From Vreelandella azerica (GTDB lineage Bacteria > Pseudomonadota > Gammaproteobacteria > Pseudomonadales > Halomonadaceae), in contig NZ_JABFHI010000008.1 of assembly GCF_013112225.1 (NCBI RefSeq), positions 1-64,000 of the forward strand: a DNA stretch of 64,000 bases. The letters are read 5' to 3'. The number at the start of each line of letters is the position of its first letter. Within the stretch, counting starts at the first letter, position 1. This document shows, one piece after another, positions 1 through 12,619 of this stretch. The notes beneath the pieces were generated by a model. The model made no database searches. It worked only from the letters and a program-made list of their open reading frames with translations, and was not told where the DNA came from. The translations under genes were made by a program, and so were the position numbers.

Positions 1-316
1 TCTATATCTTTTTAAATATTGTTATTAATAGTGGGGATAGAAATTGTGGATAACACCATATAAGTTATTATATTCAGATATTTGAAATGATAAAAAAACT
101 GTGGATAAGCAGTGCTTAAGCGGTAGTTTAGCTGTGACGAAAGCGTGGATAAATGAAGGTTTAGCATTATTTCAGGTTTTTTCCCCAGCTCATCCAAAGG
201 GCTCAAGCCATAGCAGTAGAAGGTTATCCACAGAAGTGTCGGAGATGATACTTGTGTGGATAACTTGGTTCTGGGGCGCTACAATATCCGGCCGTTTTCA
301 ACCGATGGTGAGTTGA
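1..316. other. oriC: Origin-like region with five DnaA boxes (probable oriC part)
   Basis: The stretch before dnaA has no convincing gene. It holds four perfect DnaA boxes (TTATCCACA or its complement) at 45-53, 100-108, 224-232 and 255-263, plus a one-mismatch box at 144-152. The flanks at 1-35 and 60-100 are very AT-rich, as expected of an unwinding element. Location just upstream of dnaA fits the origin or the dnaA autoregulatory region in gammaproteobacteria. The region may continue left of the window, so its full extent cannot be seen. Calling it the functional origin is inference. Confidence 0.8.
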
Positions 317-1781
317 GTGTCTCTCGCGCTTTGGCAGCAATGCCTCGATTATCTGCAGGACGAGCTGAATTCGCAGCAGTTCAATACTTGGATACGTCCT
401 CTTCAGGCCGAAGAAGGCGAGTCCAATGAGCTGTGTCTTTTAGCGCCTAACCGTTTTGTACGTGATTGGGTAAATGATAAATATGCCAAACGAATCAGTG
501 AGTTGGTCAGAGAGCTCTCACCGGCAAAGCCTCCCAAGGTAAGCCTGACAGTCGGTAGCCGCCGCGTGGCTGCTCCTGCACCGCAGCCACGTCAGCTGGG
601 AACCCCGTTTCAGCCTCAGCCAACAGGTCGCCGTCACCGGCTGTCAGTACACCTTCACGCACTCATATGAACGATGATCGTGAAATTGATCAACTGCGTG
701 AGGAATCTGCGTCTAAACGCTCCGGTGAGCGTCAGGTGCAGGTCGAAGGCAGTCTGAAACACACCAGCGGACTTAATCCTAACTTCACTTTTGAAACCTT
801 CGTTGAAGGTAAATCCAACCAATTGGCGCGGGCTGCATCACGTCAGGTATCAGAAAACCCCGGTGGGGCTTATAACCCGTTGTTTTTATATGGTGGTGTG
901 GGGTTGGGTAAGACCCACTTGATGCATGCGGTGGGCAATGCGCTGGCAGAGCGACGGGAAAATGCGCGCGTGGTGTATTTGCACTCAGAGCGTTTTGTAG
1001 CGGATATGGTAAAAGCCCTGCAATTGAATGCCATCAATGATTTCAAGCGTTTTTACCGTAGTGTTGATGCCCTGTTGATTGATGATATTCAATTCTTTGC
1101 TGGTAAGGAGCGTTCTCAGGAAGAGTTTTTCCATACGTTTAATGCCCTGCTAGAAGGTGGGCAGCAGATGATCCTTACCTCTGACCGCTATCCGAAAGAG
1201 ATCAGTGGCGTTGAAGAGCGTTTGAAATCACGTTTTGGTTGGGGGCTGACGGTGGCGATTGAACCACCTGAACTTGAAACCCGCGTGGCTATTCTGATGA
1301 AGAAAGCCGATCAATCCAAAGTGGATCTTCCCCATGATGCGGCGTTCTTTATTGCCCAGAAAATTCGCTCCAACGTCCGCGAGTTGGAAGGCGCCCTGAA
1401 AAAGTGATTGCCGACTCCCACTTCATGGGCAAACCCATCACTCAGGATTTCATTCGTGAGTCGCTGAAAGACCTCTTGGCCCTGCAGGATAAGCAGGTGG
1501 GTGTGGATAATATTCAGCGTACAGTGGCAGAATATTACAAGATCAAGGTCGCTGATCTGCTTTCCAAAAGGCGTTCACGTTCTGTTGCAAGGCCGCGTCA
1601 GGTGGCAATGGCACTTGCCAAAGAGCTTACCAATCACAGCTTGCCAGAGATTGGCGACGCCTTTGGTGGACGTGACCACACCACTGTGTTGCACGCCTGC
1701 CGCAAGGTAAAAGCCCTGCAGGAAGAAAATGCGGATATTCGTGAGGACTACAAGAATCTGTTGCGTCTGCTGACCAGCTAA
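317..1781 (+). CDS. dnaA: Chromosomal replication initiator protein DnaA (two frame breaks in this sequence)
   Basis: DnaA binds the boxes upstream, oligomerises with ATP and opens the origin for DnaB loading. The GTG start at 317 begins the usual N-terminal domain I (LALWQQCL). The AAA+ domain shows Walker [11 protein letters not shown] (about residue 192) and Walker [10 protein letters not shown] (about 253). Domain IV carries the box-binding signature [12 protein letters not shown] near the C terminus. The frame is broken twice: in the variable linker around 560-620, and at 1399-1405 where ALKK should continue into VIADSHF and one G appears missing. Adding one base at each site gives 488 residues, close to family length. 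Since dnaA is essential, sequence error is far likelier than real inactivation. It heads the dnaA-dnaN-recF-gyrB set. Confidence 0.95.
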
Positions 1782-1804
1782 TTACCGACTAATCTGGAGC
1801 GTTG

Positions 1805-2907
1805 ATGAAATTTTCCATTTCCCGAGAGGCGTTGCTGCGTCCACTGACACTGGTAGCCGGCGTGGTCGAACGTCGGCAAACGCTACCTGTGCTCTCGAAT
1901 GTACTGATTGAAATTGAAGGCGACCAGGTCGCCTTGACCGGCACAGACCTTGAGGTTGAACTGATAGGACGCACGGTTGCCTGCGCTGTAGAGCAGGAAG
2001 GAGCCGCTACTGTCCCTGCCCGTAAGTTGATGGATATCTGTAAATCGCTGCCCGAACAGGCAGAGATTCAGCTGGCCGTTGAAGAGGGTCGTGCGGTATT
2101 ACGTAGTGGTCGTTCGCGCTTTACACTTTCTACACTTCCCGCCGCTGAATTTCCGAGTATCGAAGAAGCTGAAGGGGGCAGGACTTAAGCGTCCCTAGGG
2201 GAACGCTCAAGCACCTGATCGACTCGACGGCGTTTGCCATGGCCCAGCAGGATGTACGCTACTATCTGAACGGCCTGTTACTGGAAATTCAGACCAACCT
2301 GCTGCGCGCTGTCGCCACTGACGGGCACCGTCTGGCAATGTGTTCACGTTCAGTAGAGGTTGTTGTTGAGCAATCACAAAAGTTGATTGTGCCGCGTAAA
2401 GGTATTCTCGAGTTATCTCGCCTGCTGGATGACAGCGACGAACCAGTCAGCTTGACGTTAGGCTCAACCCATGTGCGTGTACATACCGGTGACTTCACCT
2501 TTACGTCCAAGTTGATTGATGGCAAGTTTCCTGATTATGAACGGGTTGTGCCGCGTAACGGCGACAAGGTATTGCTTGCTGAGCGCGCTGATCTGCGCCA
2601 GATGCTGTCGCGTACAGCCATTCTGTCCAACGAGAAATATCGGGGCGTGCGGCTCTATCTGGAACCCGGCAACCTCAAGGTCATGGCAAATAACCCTGAG
2701 CAGGAAGAAGCTGAGGAAAATATTGCGGTTGAATACAATGGCGCCGCGATGGAAATCGGTTTTAATGTCGGTTATCTCGTCGACGTGCTCTCGGTGTTGA
2801 ATGAAGATCGCATGCAAATGACGCTGGCAAATTCCAATAGCAGTGCTTTAATGGAAGAGCCTGGTGGTGGTGATGCCTTGTATGTTGTTATGCCAATGCG
2901 GTTGTAG
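1805..2907 (+). CDS. dnaN: DNA polymerase III beta sliding clamp (one frame break)
   Basis: This is the ring-shaped processivity clamp that tethers DNA polymerase III to DNA. The start is ATG 1805, 23 bases after the dnaA stop with GGAG upstream; a TTG one codon earlier is possible. The three-domain clamp fold is recognisable from the N terminus (MKFSISREALLRPL) to the characteristic C-terminal end MPMRL. Frame is lost at the G run 2174-2178; one extra G joins EAEGG to QDLSVPRGTLKHLID and restores a 367-residue protein, the expected size. As with dnaA, this essential gene is taken to be intact in the organism. A 124-base gap without other features separates it from recF. Confidence 0.95.
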
Positions 2908-3031
2908 TGGCTGGTGTGACGGCTTTTTCTGCCAGTATTGTATGTCTGATCAGGTGGCGCCACTCTTTCCCGGTGGCTGCCGTCCATGTTTTTATATCCG
3001 TGAATAGCACCTCGACAGGGTTGCGTCTCCA

Positions 3032-4129
3032 ATGAGCATCCAACAGCTCAATTTTCATGGGATACGAAACCTCCAACCAACTCAGGTCTCTCCCTCAAGC
3101 CGCATCAATATTATTAGCGGTGCCAATGGAAGCGGTAAAACCAGCTTGCTTGAAGGCATTCATATTCTTGGATTGGGGCGTTCATTTCGTACCCGTCAAT
3201 TAAAGAATGTTATTCAGCAGGGTGCCTCCGAGATGACGCTGTTCGCAAGGCTTGATGATGAGCAAGCCACCACTCTGGGTGTCCGTCGTCTACGTGAACA
3301 GCGCGAATTGGAGCTGCGTATTAAAAGCCAAAAGCAGGTTCGTCTGGTCGAGCTTGCTGAAATGATGCCGCTGCAATTAATTAATCCGGATGCTTTTCGT
3401 CTGCTTGAAGGCCCACCTTCGGGGCGTAGGGAGTTTCTGGACTGGGGAGTGTTTCACGTGAAACATGAGTTTTTCAGCGTCTGGAAGCGGGCAAGGCGGG
3501 CGCTGAAACATCGGAATGCTCTTCTCAGGCGTGGTAGAATATCCCCTGCTGAGATTGAGGTATGGGAACAGGAACTGGCAAATAGCGGTGAAAGAATCGA
3601 CCAGCAACGCCGAGAATGGTTTAGTAACTTCTTACCAGTGTTTGAAGAAACGTTGCAATCATTATTATCGCTACAAGGGCTGACGCTTCACTATGCGCGA
3701 GGCTGGGATAAGAATCGCCCCTTGGCGGACGTCTTGGCAGCAAGCCGTGCAACGGATGAGCAGATGGGGTTTACTCAACAAGGCCCGCAGCGCGCTGACC
3801 TGAGAATTAAGGTCAACAAGCAGCCAGCTGTTGAGGTGCTTTCCAGAGGTCAGCAAAAACTGGTAGTAAGTGCCTTAAAACTGGCACAAGGCCGATTTCT
3901 AGAAAGCACAGCTAACAGACATTGCGTGTATCTGATTGATGACTTGCCAGCTGAGCTGGATGAACAGCATCGCCAGCGGTTTTGTCACCTTCTTGAATCT
4001 ATTCAATGTCAGGCTTTTATAACGAGCGTCGAACCAACCGCCTTACAGAGTCGATGGCTTTCCGGTACTGAAGTGAAGATGTTTCACGTGAAACATGTTG
4101 AGCAGGATGGGGAGTGCAGCCACTGTTAA
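3032..4129 (+). CDS. recF: DNA replication and repair protein RecF
   Basis: RecF is an SMC-like ATPase that helps load RecA at single-strand gaps. The intact 365-residue frame has Walker A GANGSGKTSLL near residue 30, a conserved FLDWGVFHV stretch around residue 136, the ABC-type signature SRGQQKL near residue 272 and the Walker B area YLIDDLPAELD. Two perfect parS sites lie inside the coding sequence (3450-3465 and 4080-4095). They are both read as FHVKH: the first in a region where the family already favours FHV, the second in the variable C-terminal tail. The ATG at 3032 gives the standard N terminus (MSIQQLNFHGIRNL). It sits between dnaN and gyrB as in most gammaproteobacteria. Confidence 0.96.
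   Translation: MSIQQLNFHGIRNLQPTQVSPSSRINIISGANGSGKTSLLEGIHILGLGRSFRTRQLKNVIQQGASEMTLFARLDDEQATTLGVRRLREQRELELRIKSQKQVRLVELAEMMPLQLINPDAFRLLEGPPSGRREFLDWGVFHVKHEFFSVWKRARRALKHRNALLRRGRISPAEIEVWEQELANSGERIDQQRREWFSNFLPVFEETLQSLLSLQGLTLHYARGWDKNRPLADVLAASRATDEQMGFTQQGPQRADLRIKVNKQPAVEVLSRGQQKLVVSALKLAQGRFLESTANRHCVYLIDDLPAELDEQHRQRFCHLLESIQCQAFITSVEPTALQSRWLSGTEVKMFHVKHVEQDGECSHC
3450..3465. promoter_or_regulatory. parS: parS centromere site 1 (inside recF)
   Basis: Perfect palindrome TGTTTCACGTGAAACA, the consensus ParB (Spo0J) binding site used for chromosome segregation. It lies within recF and is translated as VFHVKH. Confidence 0.95.
4080..4095. promoter_or_regulatory. parS: parS centromere site 2 (inside the 3' end of recF)
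   Basis: Second perfect TGTTTCACGTGAAACA palindrome. It falls about 12 codons before the recF stop and is translated as MFHVKH. Confidence 0.95.
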
Positions 4130-4244
4130 GTCAGTTAAAAGAAACTGGGCAGTGAGCTTTGCAAGAGTCGTGCAACACTAAGCAAAAAGTGGTACCAGGC
4201 GGGTAGGCGATACGGACAAGACAGACTTCACGATGGAGTGGTCA

Positions 4245-6666
<2,422 letters not shown>

Positions 6667-6694
6667 TCGGTAATGAAACTGATAAAGCAGACGA

Positions 6695-6710
6695 TGTTTC
6701 ACGTGAAACA
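6695..6710. promoter_or_regulatory. parS: parS centromere site 3
   Basis: Third perfect TGTTTCACGTGAAACA, in the intergenic space after gyrB. Confidence 0.95.
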
Positions 6711-6761
6711 TCGCCTGCCTCTCTAATCTAAATTTTTTAATCTAAAAGAGATTAAGCTATT

Positions 6762-6797
6762 AAAACGCCGCTGAACCATTGAGTTCAGCGGCGTTTT
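6762..6797. terminator. Bidirectional intrinsic terminator between gyrB and gmhB
   Basis: A perfect 15-bp stem (AAAACGCCGCTGAAC and its complement) with a six-base loop has an A tract on one side and a T tract on the other. It can therefore end transcription from gyrB on the plus strand and from gmhB on the minus strand. Confidence 0.9.
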
Positions 6798-6801
6798 GCG
6801 T

Positions 6802-7362
6802 TTATCCATGAGGGGTAAGTAACCAGTCAGCAAAGGCCGCCAGATCATCAAAGATTTTTGCTTGCTCCAAGCCTTGTGCTTTTTCTTCCGTGGGTCTGCC
6901 TTTGCCTGTTCTAACCAATACAGGCAGGCAACCTTGGGACTCGCCTGCCTGTAAATCGCGCAAACTGTCTCCGACCATCCAGCTGCCTTTCAATGATGCC
7001 AGACCAAGCTGTTGCTGAATTTCAAGCAGCAAACCTGGCAAGGGCTTGCGGCATTGGCAGTGGTCGTCAGGCCCGTGAGGGCAGTAAGCGATATGAGCAA
7101 TTTTTCCGCCGGCACTTTCCACCAGGTGATTCAGCTGCTGGTGCATGGCAGTAAGGGTATCTTCCTCGAAATAACCCCGGGCAAGACCTGACTGGTTAGT
7201 GGCTACGGCTAGCGTGAAGCCGTTCTGATAAAGACGTGCAATGGCCTTAATGGCTGAAGGGTAGGGTATCCATTCATCCAGAGTTTTTATGTACTGATCG
7301 GAATCCTGGTTAATGACACCATCCCGGTCGAGAATGATCAGTTTTTGCGCAGAAATCGACAT
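6802..7362 (-). CDS. gmhB: D-glycero-beta-D-manno-heptose 1,7-bisphosphate 7-phosphatase
   Basis: GmhB removes the C7 phosphate from heptose bisphosphate in the cytosolic ADP-heptose pathway that feeds LPS inner core synthesis. It is a HAD phosphatase: motif I is LDRDGVIN near residue 10, motif II ATNQSG near residue 54, the zinc-binding segment is CPHGPDDHCQCRKP near residue 93, and GDSLRDLQAG closes the active site. Its 186 residues are the family norm. It shares its pathway with hldE and hldD elsewhere in this window, although it stands apart from them downstream of glyS. A parS site lies just upstream of its start. Confidence 0.92.
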   Translation of the reverse strand: MSISAQKLIILDRDGVINQDSDQYIKTLDEWIPYPSAIKAIARLYQNGFTLAVATNQSGLARGYFEEDTLTAMHQQLNHLVESAGGKIAHIAYCPHGPDDHCQCRKPLPGLLLEIQQQLGLASLKGSWMVGDSLRDLQAGESQGCLPVLVRTGKGRPTEEKAQGLEQAKIFDDLAAFADWLLTPHG

Positions 7363-7374
7363 GGCGTAGCTCAG

Positions 7375-7390
7375 TGTTTCACGTGAAACA
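7375..7390. promoter_or_regulatory. parS: parS centromere site 4
   Basis: Fourth perfect TGTTTCACGTGAAACA, 12 bases upstream of the gmhB start codon, between glyS and gmhB. Occupancy by ParB could affect gmhB transcription; that is inference. Confidence 0.95.
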
Positions 7391-7411
7391 TCGTCAGTGA
7401 GTAAGACATAA

Positions 7412-7434
7412 AAAACCCGGCATAGCCGGGTTTT
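7412..7434 (-). terminator. Intrinsic terminator after glyS
   Basis: Stem AAAACCCGGC / GCCGGGTTTT with a three-base ATA loop, followed on the minus strand by a run of T. It lies 35 bases past the glyS stop and ends the glyQS operon. Confidence 0.9.
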
Positions 7435-7468
7435 CGATTAGCATATATAAACTTCATGCGTCCGCGTA

Positions 7469-9535
7469 TTACTGAGGAAGTTCAGAAATATCGGCAACTT
7501 CAAGGAATAACGCCTGCAGGCTGGCCAACAATGCCAGGCGATTGTTACGCACGTCAGTGTCATCTGCCATCACCATTACTTGATCAAAGAAGTCATCAAT
7601 CGGCTGGCGTAGTGTTGCCAAGGTGTCGAGAGCTTCCATGTAATGACCACCTGCAAACAGCGGAGCAACACTTTCCCGCCGATTGGTAATTTCATGGTAA
7701 AGATTCTTTTCAGCCTCTTCACTCAACAGGCTGGCATCTACCTGGGCGCCACCATCATGGGACTGCTTGGTTAAGATATTGGAAACACGCTTGTTGGCAG
7801 CGGCGAGGGCGGCTGCTTCTTCACGCTGGGCAAAGGCTTTTACCGCACGCAGGCGGCGGGCAAAATCCAGGGGCTTGGTAATCGGACGGGCACGAACAGC
7901 AAGGTACATTTCAGCGCTGATGCCTTCTTCCTGACCCCAGGCGCGGAAGCGATCCATTACATAGGTCAGCACATTCTCTACCAAGCCATCTGTTTTAGGT
8001 AGGTCACGATGTTGCTCAGTGGCACAAGCCAACAGCTCACGCAAATCCAGATTCAGCTCTCCCTTGATCAGGATGTTGAGCACACCTATGGAGGCGCGGC
8101 GCAGAGCGAAGGGGTCTTTGGCGCCGGTCGGGCGTTGGCCAATCCCAAAAATGCCTACCAGGGTATCCAGACGGTCAGCAAGCGCCAGCGCCTTGCCGGT
8201 CGCGGTATGTGGAATATCATCGGCGGCAAAGCGGGGCAGATACTGTTCTTCCAGCGCCGTTGCGACTTCATGGGGTTCGCCATCCTGTTTGGCATAATAG
8301 TGGCCCATGATGCCCTGCAGTTCAGGGAATTCCAGCACCATTTCAGTGACCAGGTCACACTTGGCAAGTTCGGCGGCGCGTTGGGCCAAAGCCGGATCAC
8401 CGCCAATCTGATTGGCAATCAGTTGGGCAATGGCGCTTGTACGGCGTGCCTTATCCGCCAGGGTGCCCAGTTTCTGCTGGAACACAACGCTTTCCAGCAT
8501 GGGAATGCGGCTGGCCAGGGTGCGCTTACGGTCTGTTTCGTAGAAGAAGGCAGCATCGGCCAGGCGGGGCCGAATGACCTTTTCGTTGCCCTGGATGACC
8601 TGATCCGGATCCTGGCTTTCGATGTTGGAAATGGTGATAAACAGCGGCTTTAGCTGGCCGCTGTCATCTACCAGATGGAAGTATTTCTGGTTGGCTTTCA
8701 TCGAAGAAATCAGGCATTCGGCAGGCACTTCCAGGAAACGCTCATCGAAGCTGCCTGTCAGGGCGACAGGCCACTCTACCAGGCCACTGACCTCTGCCAG
8801 CAGTGACTCGTCAATCACGGCGGTTGCTTCCTGAACTTCCGCCTCAGACAGCACCTGCTCACGAATACGCTCGCGGCGCTTGTCACGGTCGGCCAGTACA
8901 TAAGCGTCTTCAAGCGCTACCAGGTAGTCATCTGCATGAGCCAACTGGATGGCATCCGGGGCGTGGAAGCGGTGGCCGAAGGTGGTGCGGCTAGCTTCTA
9001 GGCCCAAGGCTTCAGCGGCAATGACATCGCTGCCATACAGGGCGACCAGCCAGTGAACCGGGCGGGAGAACTCAACCCGTGAGGCGCCCCAGCGCATGTT
9101 TTTGGGCACGGGTAGCCCGCCAATGGCCTTGCGCACAATCTCGGGCAGCAAGGCCTGAATGGTCTCACCGGCTTGCTGTTCGTGATAACCCAGCCAGGTA
9201 CCTTTATCGGTTTCCAAGTGGATCAGTTGATCAACCGTAACACCGCAGGAACGGGCAAAGCCCTCAGCGGCCTTGGTAGGTTGACCATCCTTGAAGGCAG
9301 CGGCCAGGGCTGGCCCGCGACGTTCCACGTTACGGTCCGGCTGTTTATCGGCCAGCTCGCGCACCTGGACGGCCAGGCGGCGCGGGGTGGCATAGGCGGT
9401 GACGTTATCAAAGGTGACACCGGCGTCTTCCAGGCCGCGCTGAATGCCATTGGCAAAGGCATCTGACAGCGTATCCAGCGCCGAGGGCGGAAGCTCTTCT
9501 GCGCCGAGTTCCAATAGAAGCGTATTAACAGCCAT
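7469..9535 (-). CDS. glyS: Glycyl-tRNA synthetase beta subunit
   Basis: With GlyQ this forms the heterotetrameric bacterial-type glycyl-tRNA synthetase; the beta chain recognises tRNA and carries an HD-like domain and a C-terminal anticodon-binding domain. The intact frame of 688 residues starts [16 protein letters not shown], the classic beta-subunit opening, and contains the conserved RPLADAAFFYE-like stretch (RPRLADAAFFYE). The start overlaps the glyQ stop by one base (TAATG), so the two are translationally coupled. Long open frames on the opposite strand here are shadows. Confidence 0.97.
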   Translation of the reverse strand: MAVNTLLLELGAEELPPSALDTLSDAFANGIQRGLEDAGVTFDNVTAYATPRRLAVQVRELADKQPDRNVERRGPALAAAFKDGQPTKAAEGFARSCGVTVDQLIHLETDKGTWLGYHEQQAGETIQALLPEIVRKAIGGLPVPKNMRWGASRVEFSRPVHWLVALYGSDVIAAEALGLEASRTTFGHRFHAPDAIQLAHADDYLVALEDAYVLADRDKRRERIREQVLSEAEVQEATAVIDESLLAEVSGLVEWPVALTGSFDERFLEVPAECLISSMKANQKYFHLVDDSGQLKPLFITISNIESQDPDQVIQGNEKVIRPRLADAAFFYETDRKRTLASRIPMLESVVFQQKLGTLADKARRTSAIAQLIANQIGGDPALAQRAAELAKCDLVTEMVLEFPELQGIMGHYYAKQDGEPHEVATALEEQYLPRFAADDIPHTATGKALALADRLDTLVGIFGIGQRPTGAKDPFALRRASIGVLNILIKGELNLDLRELLACATEQHRDLPKTDGLVENVLTYVMDRFRAWGQEEGISAEMYLAVRARPITKPLDFARRLRAVKAFAQREEAAALAAANKRVSNILTKQSHDGGAQVDASLLSEEAEKNLYHEITNRRESVAPLFAGGHYMEALDTLATLRQPIDDFFDQVMVMADDTDVRNNRLALLASLQALFLEVADISELPQ

Positions 9536-10493
9536 TATGCGTCTCCCTGATCGGCCAAGAGTTCACGCCGTAAGGCCTCTGGCGCCATTGGGAAACCTTC
9601 GGCTTTGCGTGAGTCATAATAAGAATGGGCAACATTGCGAGCCATGGTACGTACTCGCAGGATAAAGCGTTGACGCTCGGTCACTGAGATGGCGTGACGG
9701 GCGTCCAGCAGGTTGAAAGTATGAGACGCTTTCAGCACCTGTTCGTAAGCGGGCAGCGGTAGCTTGGCATCAAGCAGCTTGCCGCACTCCTGCTCCTGAT
9801 GGTCAAATGCCTTGAACAGTTGCTCAACGTCGGCATGTTCGAAATTGTAGGTGGATTGCTCGCGCTCGTTTTGAAGGTAAACGTCGCCATAGGTGACCTT
9901 GGTGCCATCCGGTGCGACGGTCCACACCAGGTCATAGACGCTGTCCACGTCCTGCAAGTACATGGCAATCCGCTCGATACCGTAGGTCAGCTCACCGGTG
10001 ACCGGGAAACACTCAATGCCACCTGCCTGCTGGAAATAGGTAAACTGTGTGACTTCCATACCATTCAGCCAGATTTCCCAGCCCAGACCCCAGGCGCCGA
10101 GAGTAGGGGATTCCCAGTTGTCTTCGACAAAGCGGATATCATGCACCAGGGGTCAAGCCCCAGGCGCTTCAACGAGCCCAGGTAAAGCTCCTGGAAATTG
10201 GCCGGTGAAGGCTTCATTACCACCTGAAACTGGTAGTAATGCTGCAGGCGGTTCGGGTTTTCGCCATAGCGGCCATCGGTGGGGCGGCGTGATGGCTGAA
10301 CATAGGCTGCATTCCAGGTTTCAGGACCAATGGAGCGCAGAAAAGTGGCCGGATGAAAGGTACCCGCGCCAACTTCCATATCCAGTGGCTGTAGCACAAC
10401 ACAACCTTGCTCTGCCCAATATTGCTGCAGGGCAAGGATTAATCCTTGAAAGGTCGACACATCAGGTGCCGCGCTTGGGGTTGAATCACTCAT
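9535..10493 (-). CDS. glyQ: Glycyl-tRNA synthetase alpha subunit (one frame break)
   Basis: The alpha subunit holds the class II catalytic core that activates glycine. Recognisable segments are [17 protein letters not shown] near the N terminus, [13 protein letters not shown], and [26 protein letters not shown]. Frame is lost at 10149-10152, where a C run (minus strand) is one base short: GLDP should continue as [21 protein letters not shown]. Restoring it gives 319 residues, the normal length. I prefer ATG 10493 ([10 protein letters not shown]); an ATG six codons upstream is an alternative, and neither has a strong ribosome site. Essential gene, so likely a sequence error. Confidence 0.94.
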
Positions 10494-10629
10494 CGGGAAA
10501 AGCACCATTGGCCATGAATTCACAGAGCGTCAAGTATACAATCACAAGCAGGCAGGTTATAGGCGCATCGGCTATCCCGAGACAATGCCCAGATAAAATG
10601 CGCACACCCTATAGGTTAAGGAGAGAGTG

Positions 10630-11586
10630 ATGATCGTCGTGACAGGCGGTGCCGGTTTTATTGGCGCCAATATCGTAAAAGCACTGAATGCGCGTGGGCA
10701 CACAGATGTCATGGTGGTGGACGACTTACGCGACGGTACCAAATTTGTCAACCTGGCCGATTGCACCCTGGCGGATTATCTGGATAAGGAGGATTTTATC
10801 CGGCGCATCAAGGCGGGTCTGCGCGGCGAGGTTACTCGGCTTCCGCATATTGAAGCCATCTTCCACGAAGGCGCCTGTTCGGACACCACCGAATGGGATG
10901 GTCGCTTTATGTTGGAAAATAACTATCAGTACTCCAAAGTGCTGTTGGATTATTGCGAACAGCACGGCATTCCCTTGCTTTATGCGTCTTCTGCCGCGAC
11001 CTATGGGGGCAGTAGCGTTTTCAGGGAAATGCCTGAGTATGAAAAACCGCTGAATGTGTATGGGTACTCAAAACTACTTTTTGACCAGCACGTACGCTTG
11101 CGCTGGAATTCTCTGACCACCCAGGTAGTCGGGTTCCGCTACTTTAATGTGTATGGCCCCCGGGAGCAGCACAAAGGCAAGATGGCCAGTGTGGCTTACC
11201 ACAATCACCTGCAAGTGCGTCACGGTGAAACCCTTAAGCTGTTCGGTGCCTACGACGGTTACGAAGCCGGTATGCAAAGCCGTGACTTTGTCTATGTGGG
11301 TGATGTGGTCGACGTCAATCTGTGGTTCCTTGATCACCCGGAAAAGTCCGGCATTTTCAACCTGGGTACCGGGCGTGCCGAACCCTTCAAGGCGATTGGC
11401 GAAGCGGTGATCGACTATTATGGTAAGGGCGAGATACGCTATATCGACTTCCCCGAAGAACTGAAAGGGCGCTACCAGAGCTATACCCAGGCAGATATCA
11501 GCCAACTGCGTGAATCGGGCTGTGATGTTGAGTTCAAAACGGTTGCCGAAGGAGTGGCGGCCTATCTGGAGTGGCTGAATGAATGA
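10630..11586 (+). CDS. hldD: ADP-L-glycero-D-manno-heptose 6-epimerase
   Basis: HldD performs the last step of ADP-L-glycero-D-manno-heptose synthesis, an NADP-dependent C6 epimerisation, supplying the donor for heptosyltransferases. It is an extended SDR enzyme: Rossmann motif TGGAGFIG at the N terminus, SSAATYGG with the catalytic serine/threonine near residue 118, and YGYSK with catalytic Tyr and Lys near residue 140. Its 318 residues match the family. ATG 10630 follows AAGGAG at proper spacing; a GTG just before it is in frame. The 3' end overlaps waaF by eight bases, implying one operon. It is divergent from glyQ. Confidence 0.96.
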   Translation: MIVVTGGAGFIGANIVKALNARGHTDVMVVDDLRDGTKFVNLADCTLADYLDKEDFIRRIKAGLRGEVTRLPHIEAIFHEGACSDTTEWDGRFMLENNYQYSKVLLDYCEQHGIPLLYASSAATYGGSSVFREMPEYEKPLNVYGYSKLLFDQHVRLRWNSLTTQVVGFRYFNVYGPREQHKGKMASVAYHNHLQVRHGETLKLFGAYDGYEAGMQSRDFVYVGDVVDVNLWFLDHPEKSGIFNLGTGRAEPFKAIGEAVIDYYGKGEIRYIDFPEELKGRYQSYTQADISQLRESGCDVEFKTVAEGVAAYLEWLNE

Positions 11587-12619
11587 GTCCGCCAAGCGGC
11601 TACTGGTGATTGGCCCTTCCTGGGTGGGGGACATGGTCATGGCCCAGAGCCTGTTTATCACCCTGAAACAGCGTAACCCTGAAGCCATGCTGGGCGTGGT
11701 GGCACCGGCCTGGTCCCAGCCGATTCTGGCGCGCATGCCGGAAGTGGATGAGGTGTTGCCATTGGGCGTTGGTCATGGCGAGTTCGGTATCAAAACGCGT
11801 CGGGAGCTGGCCGGGAAGCTTAAAGGACGTTACGACCGCGCCATTGTGCTGCCGCGCTCATGGAAAGCAGCTCTGGTGCCATTTCTGGCGCGTATTCCTG
11901 AGCGTGTCGGCTTTCTTGGCGAGCAGCGCTATGGTTTGCTGAAAGAGCGCCGCAAACTCGATAAACAGGTGCTTGACCAGACGGTGAAGCGTTTTGTATC
12001 GCTAGGCTTGTCAGAAGACGAAGCCAGTACGGGGCAGTTTGCCATTCCACGCCCCCGCCTGATGATTGATCGCGATAATCTGGTCAATCTACGCATTGCC
12101 CACCAGCTGTCTTCCCGGCCAGCAATCGGCCTGATGCCAGGCGCCGAGTACGGCCCCGCCAAGCAGTGGCCGCTAGCCTATTTTCATCAGCTGGCTGAGC
12201 GCCTAGTAAGTGACGGCTATGAGGTACGTATCTTCGGTGGCCCCAAGGATCAGGATGACGGTGATGTGATTGCCCAAGGGTTGCTGCATACCCATAATCT
12301 GTGTGGCAAGACGGGCCTGGCGGATGCCGTTGATCTGTTGGCGGATTGTGGCCAGGTGGTGACCAACGATTCGGGGTTAATGCACGTTGCCGCTGCAGTA
12401 GGTACTCGGGTACATGCTGTCTACGGTTCTTCATCACCTGCCTACACGCCACCCTTGACCGCCAACGCACAGATTCACTATCTAGCGCTGGAATGCTCTC
12501 CCTGCTTTCAGCGTGAATGCCCGCTGGGCCACATGAATTGCCTGAATAAACTGGATGTCGAGGGTGTCTATGCGGCGATCAGGTCAACGCCACGTCCACT
12601 GAAACTCAATGCGCAATAG
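11579..12619 (+). CDS. waaF: LPS heptosyltransferase II
   Basis: WaaF adds the second heptose to the LPS inner core, using ADP-heptose made by the neighbouring hldD product. This GT9-family protein opens with [18 protein letters not shown] and contains the donor-binding segments [12 protein letters not shown] (near residue 187) and [12 protein letters not shown] (near residue 262). The C-terminal cysteine-rich [15 protein letters not shown] block is diagnostic for WaaF. It is 346 residues long. The start lies inside the end of hldD; the stop overlaps the convergent OpgB-like gene by 14 bases. Confidence 0.95.
   Translation: MNESAKRLLVIGPSWVGDMVMAQSLFITLKQRNPEAMLGVVAPAWSQPILARMPEVDEVLPLGVGHGEFGIKTRRELAGKLKGRYDRAIVLPRSWKAALVPFLARIPERVGFLGEQRYGLLKERRKLDKQVLDQTVKRFVSLGLSEDEASTGQFAIPRPRLMIDRDNLVNLRIAHQLSSRPAIGLMPGAEYGPAKQWPLAYFHQLAERLVSDGYEVRIFGGPKDQDDGDVIAQGLLHTHNLCGKTGLADAVDLLADCGQVVTNDSGLMHVAAAVGTRVHAVYGSSSPAYTPPLTANAQIHYLALECSPCFQRECPLGHMNCLNKLDVEGVYAAIRSTPRPLKLNAQ

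Noticed and set aside
317..1781. dnaA as a true pseudogene or three separate proteins
   Set aside because: Essential gene; both breaks are one-base losses of the kind found all over this sequence, and the corrected protein is normal.
8009..8653. 214-codon open frame on the plus strand inside glyS
   Set aside because: Antisense shadow of a high-GC, strongly conserved gene; no recognisable domain and no ribosome site.
11074..11736. 220-codon open frame opposite hldD and waaF
   Set aside because: Spans two well-supported genes antisense and shows no family features.
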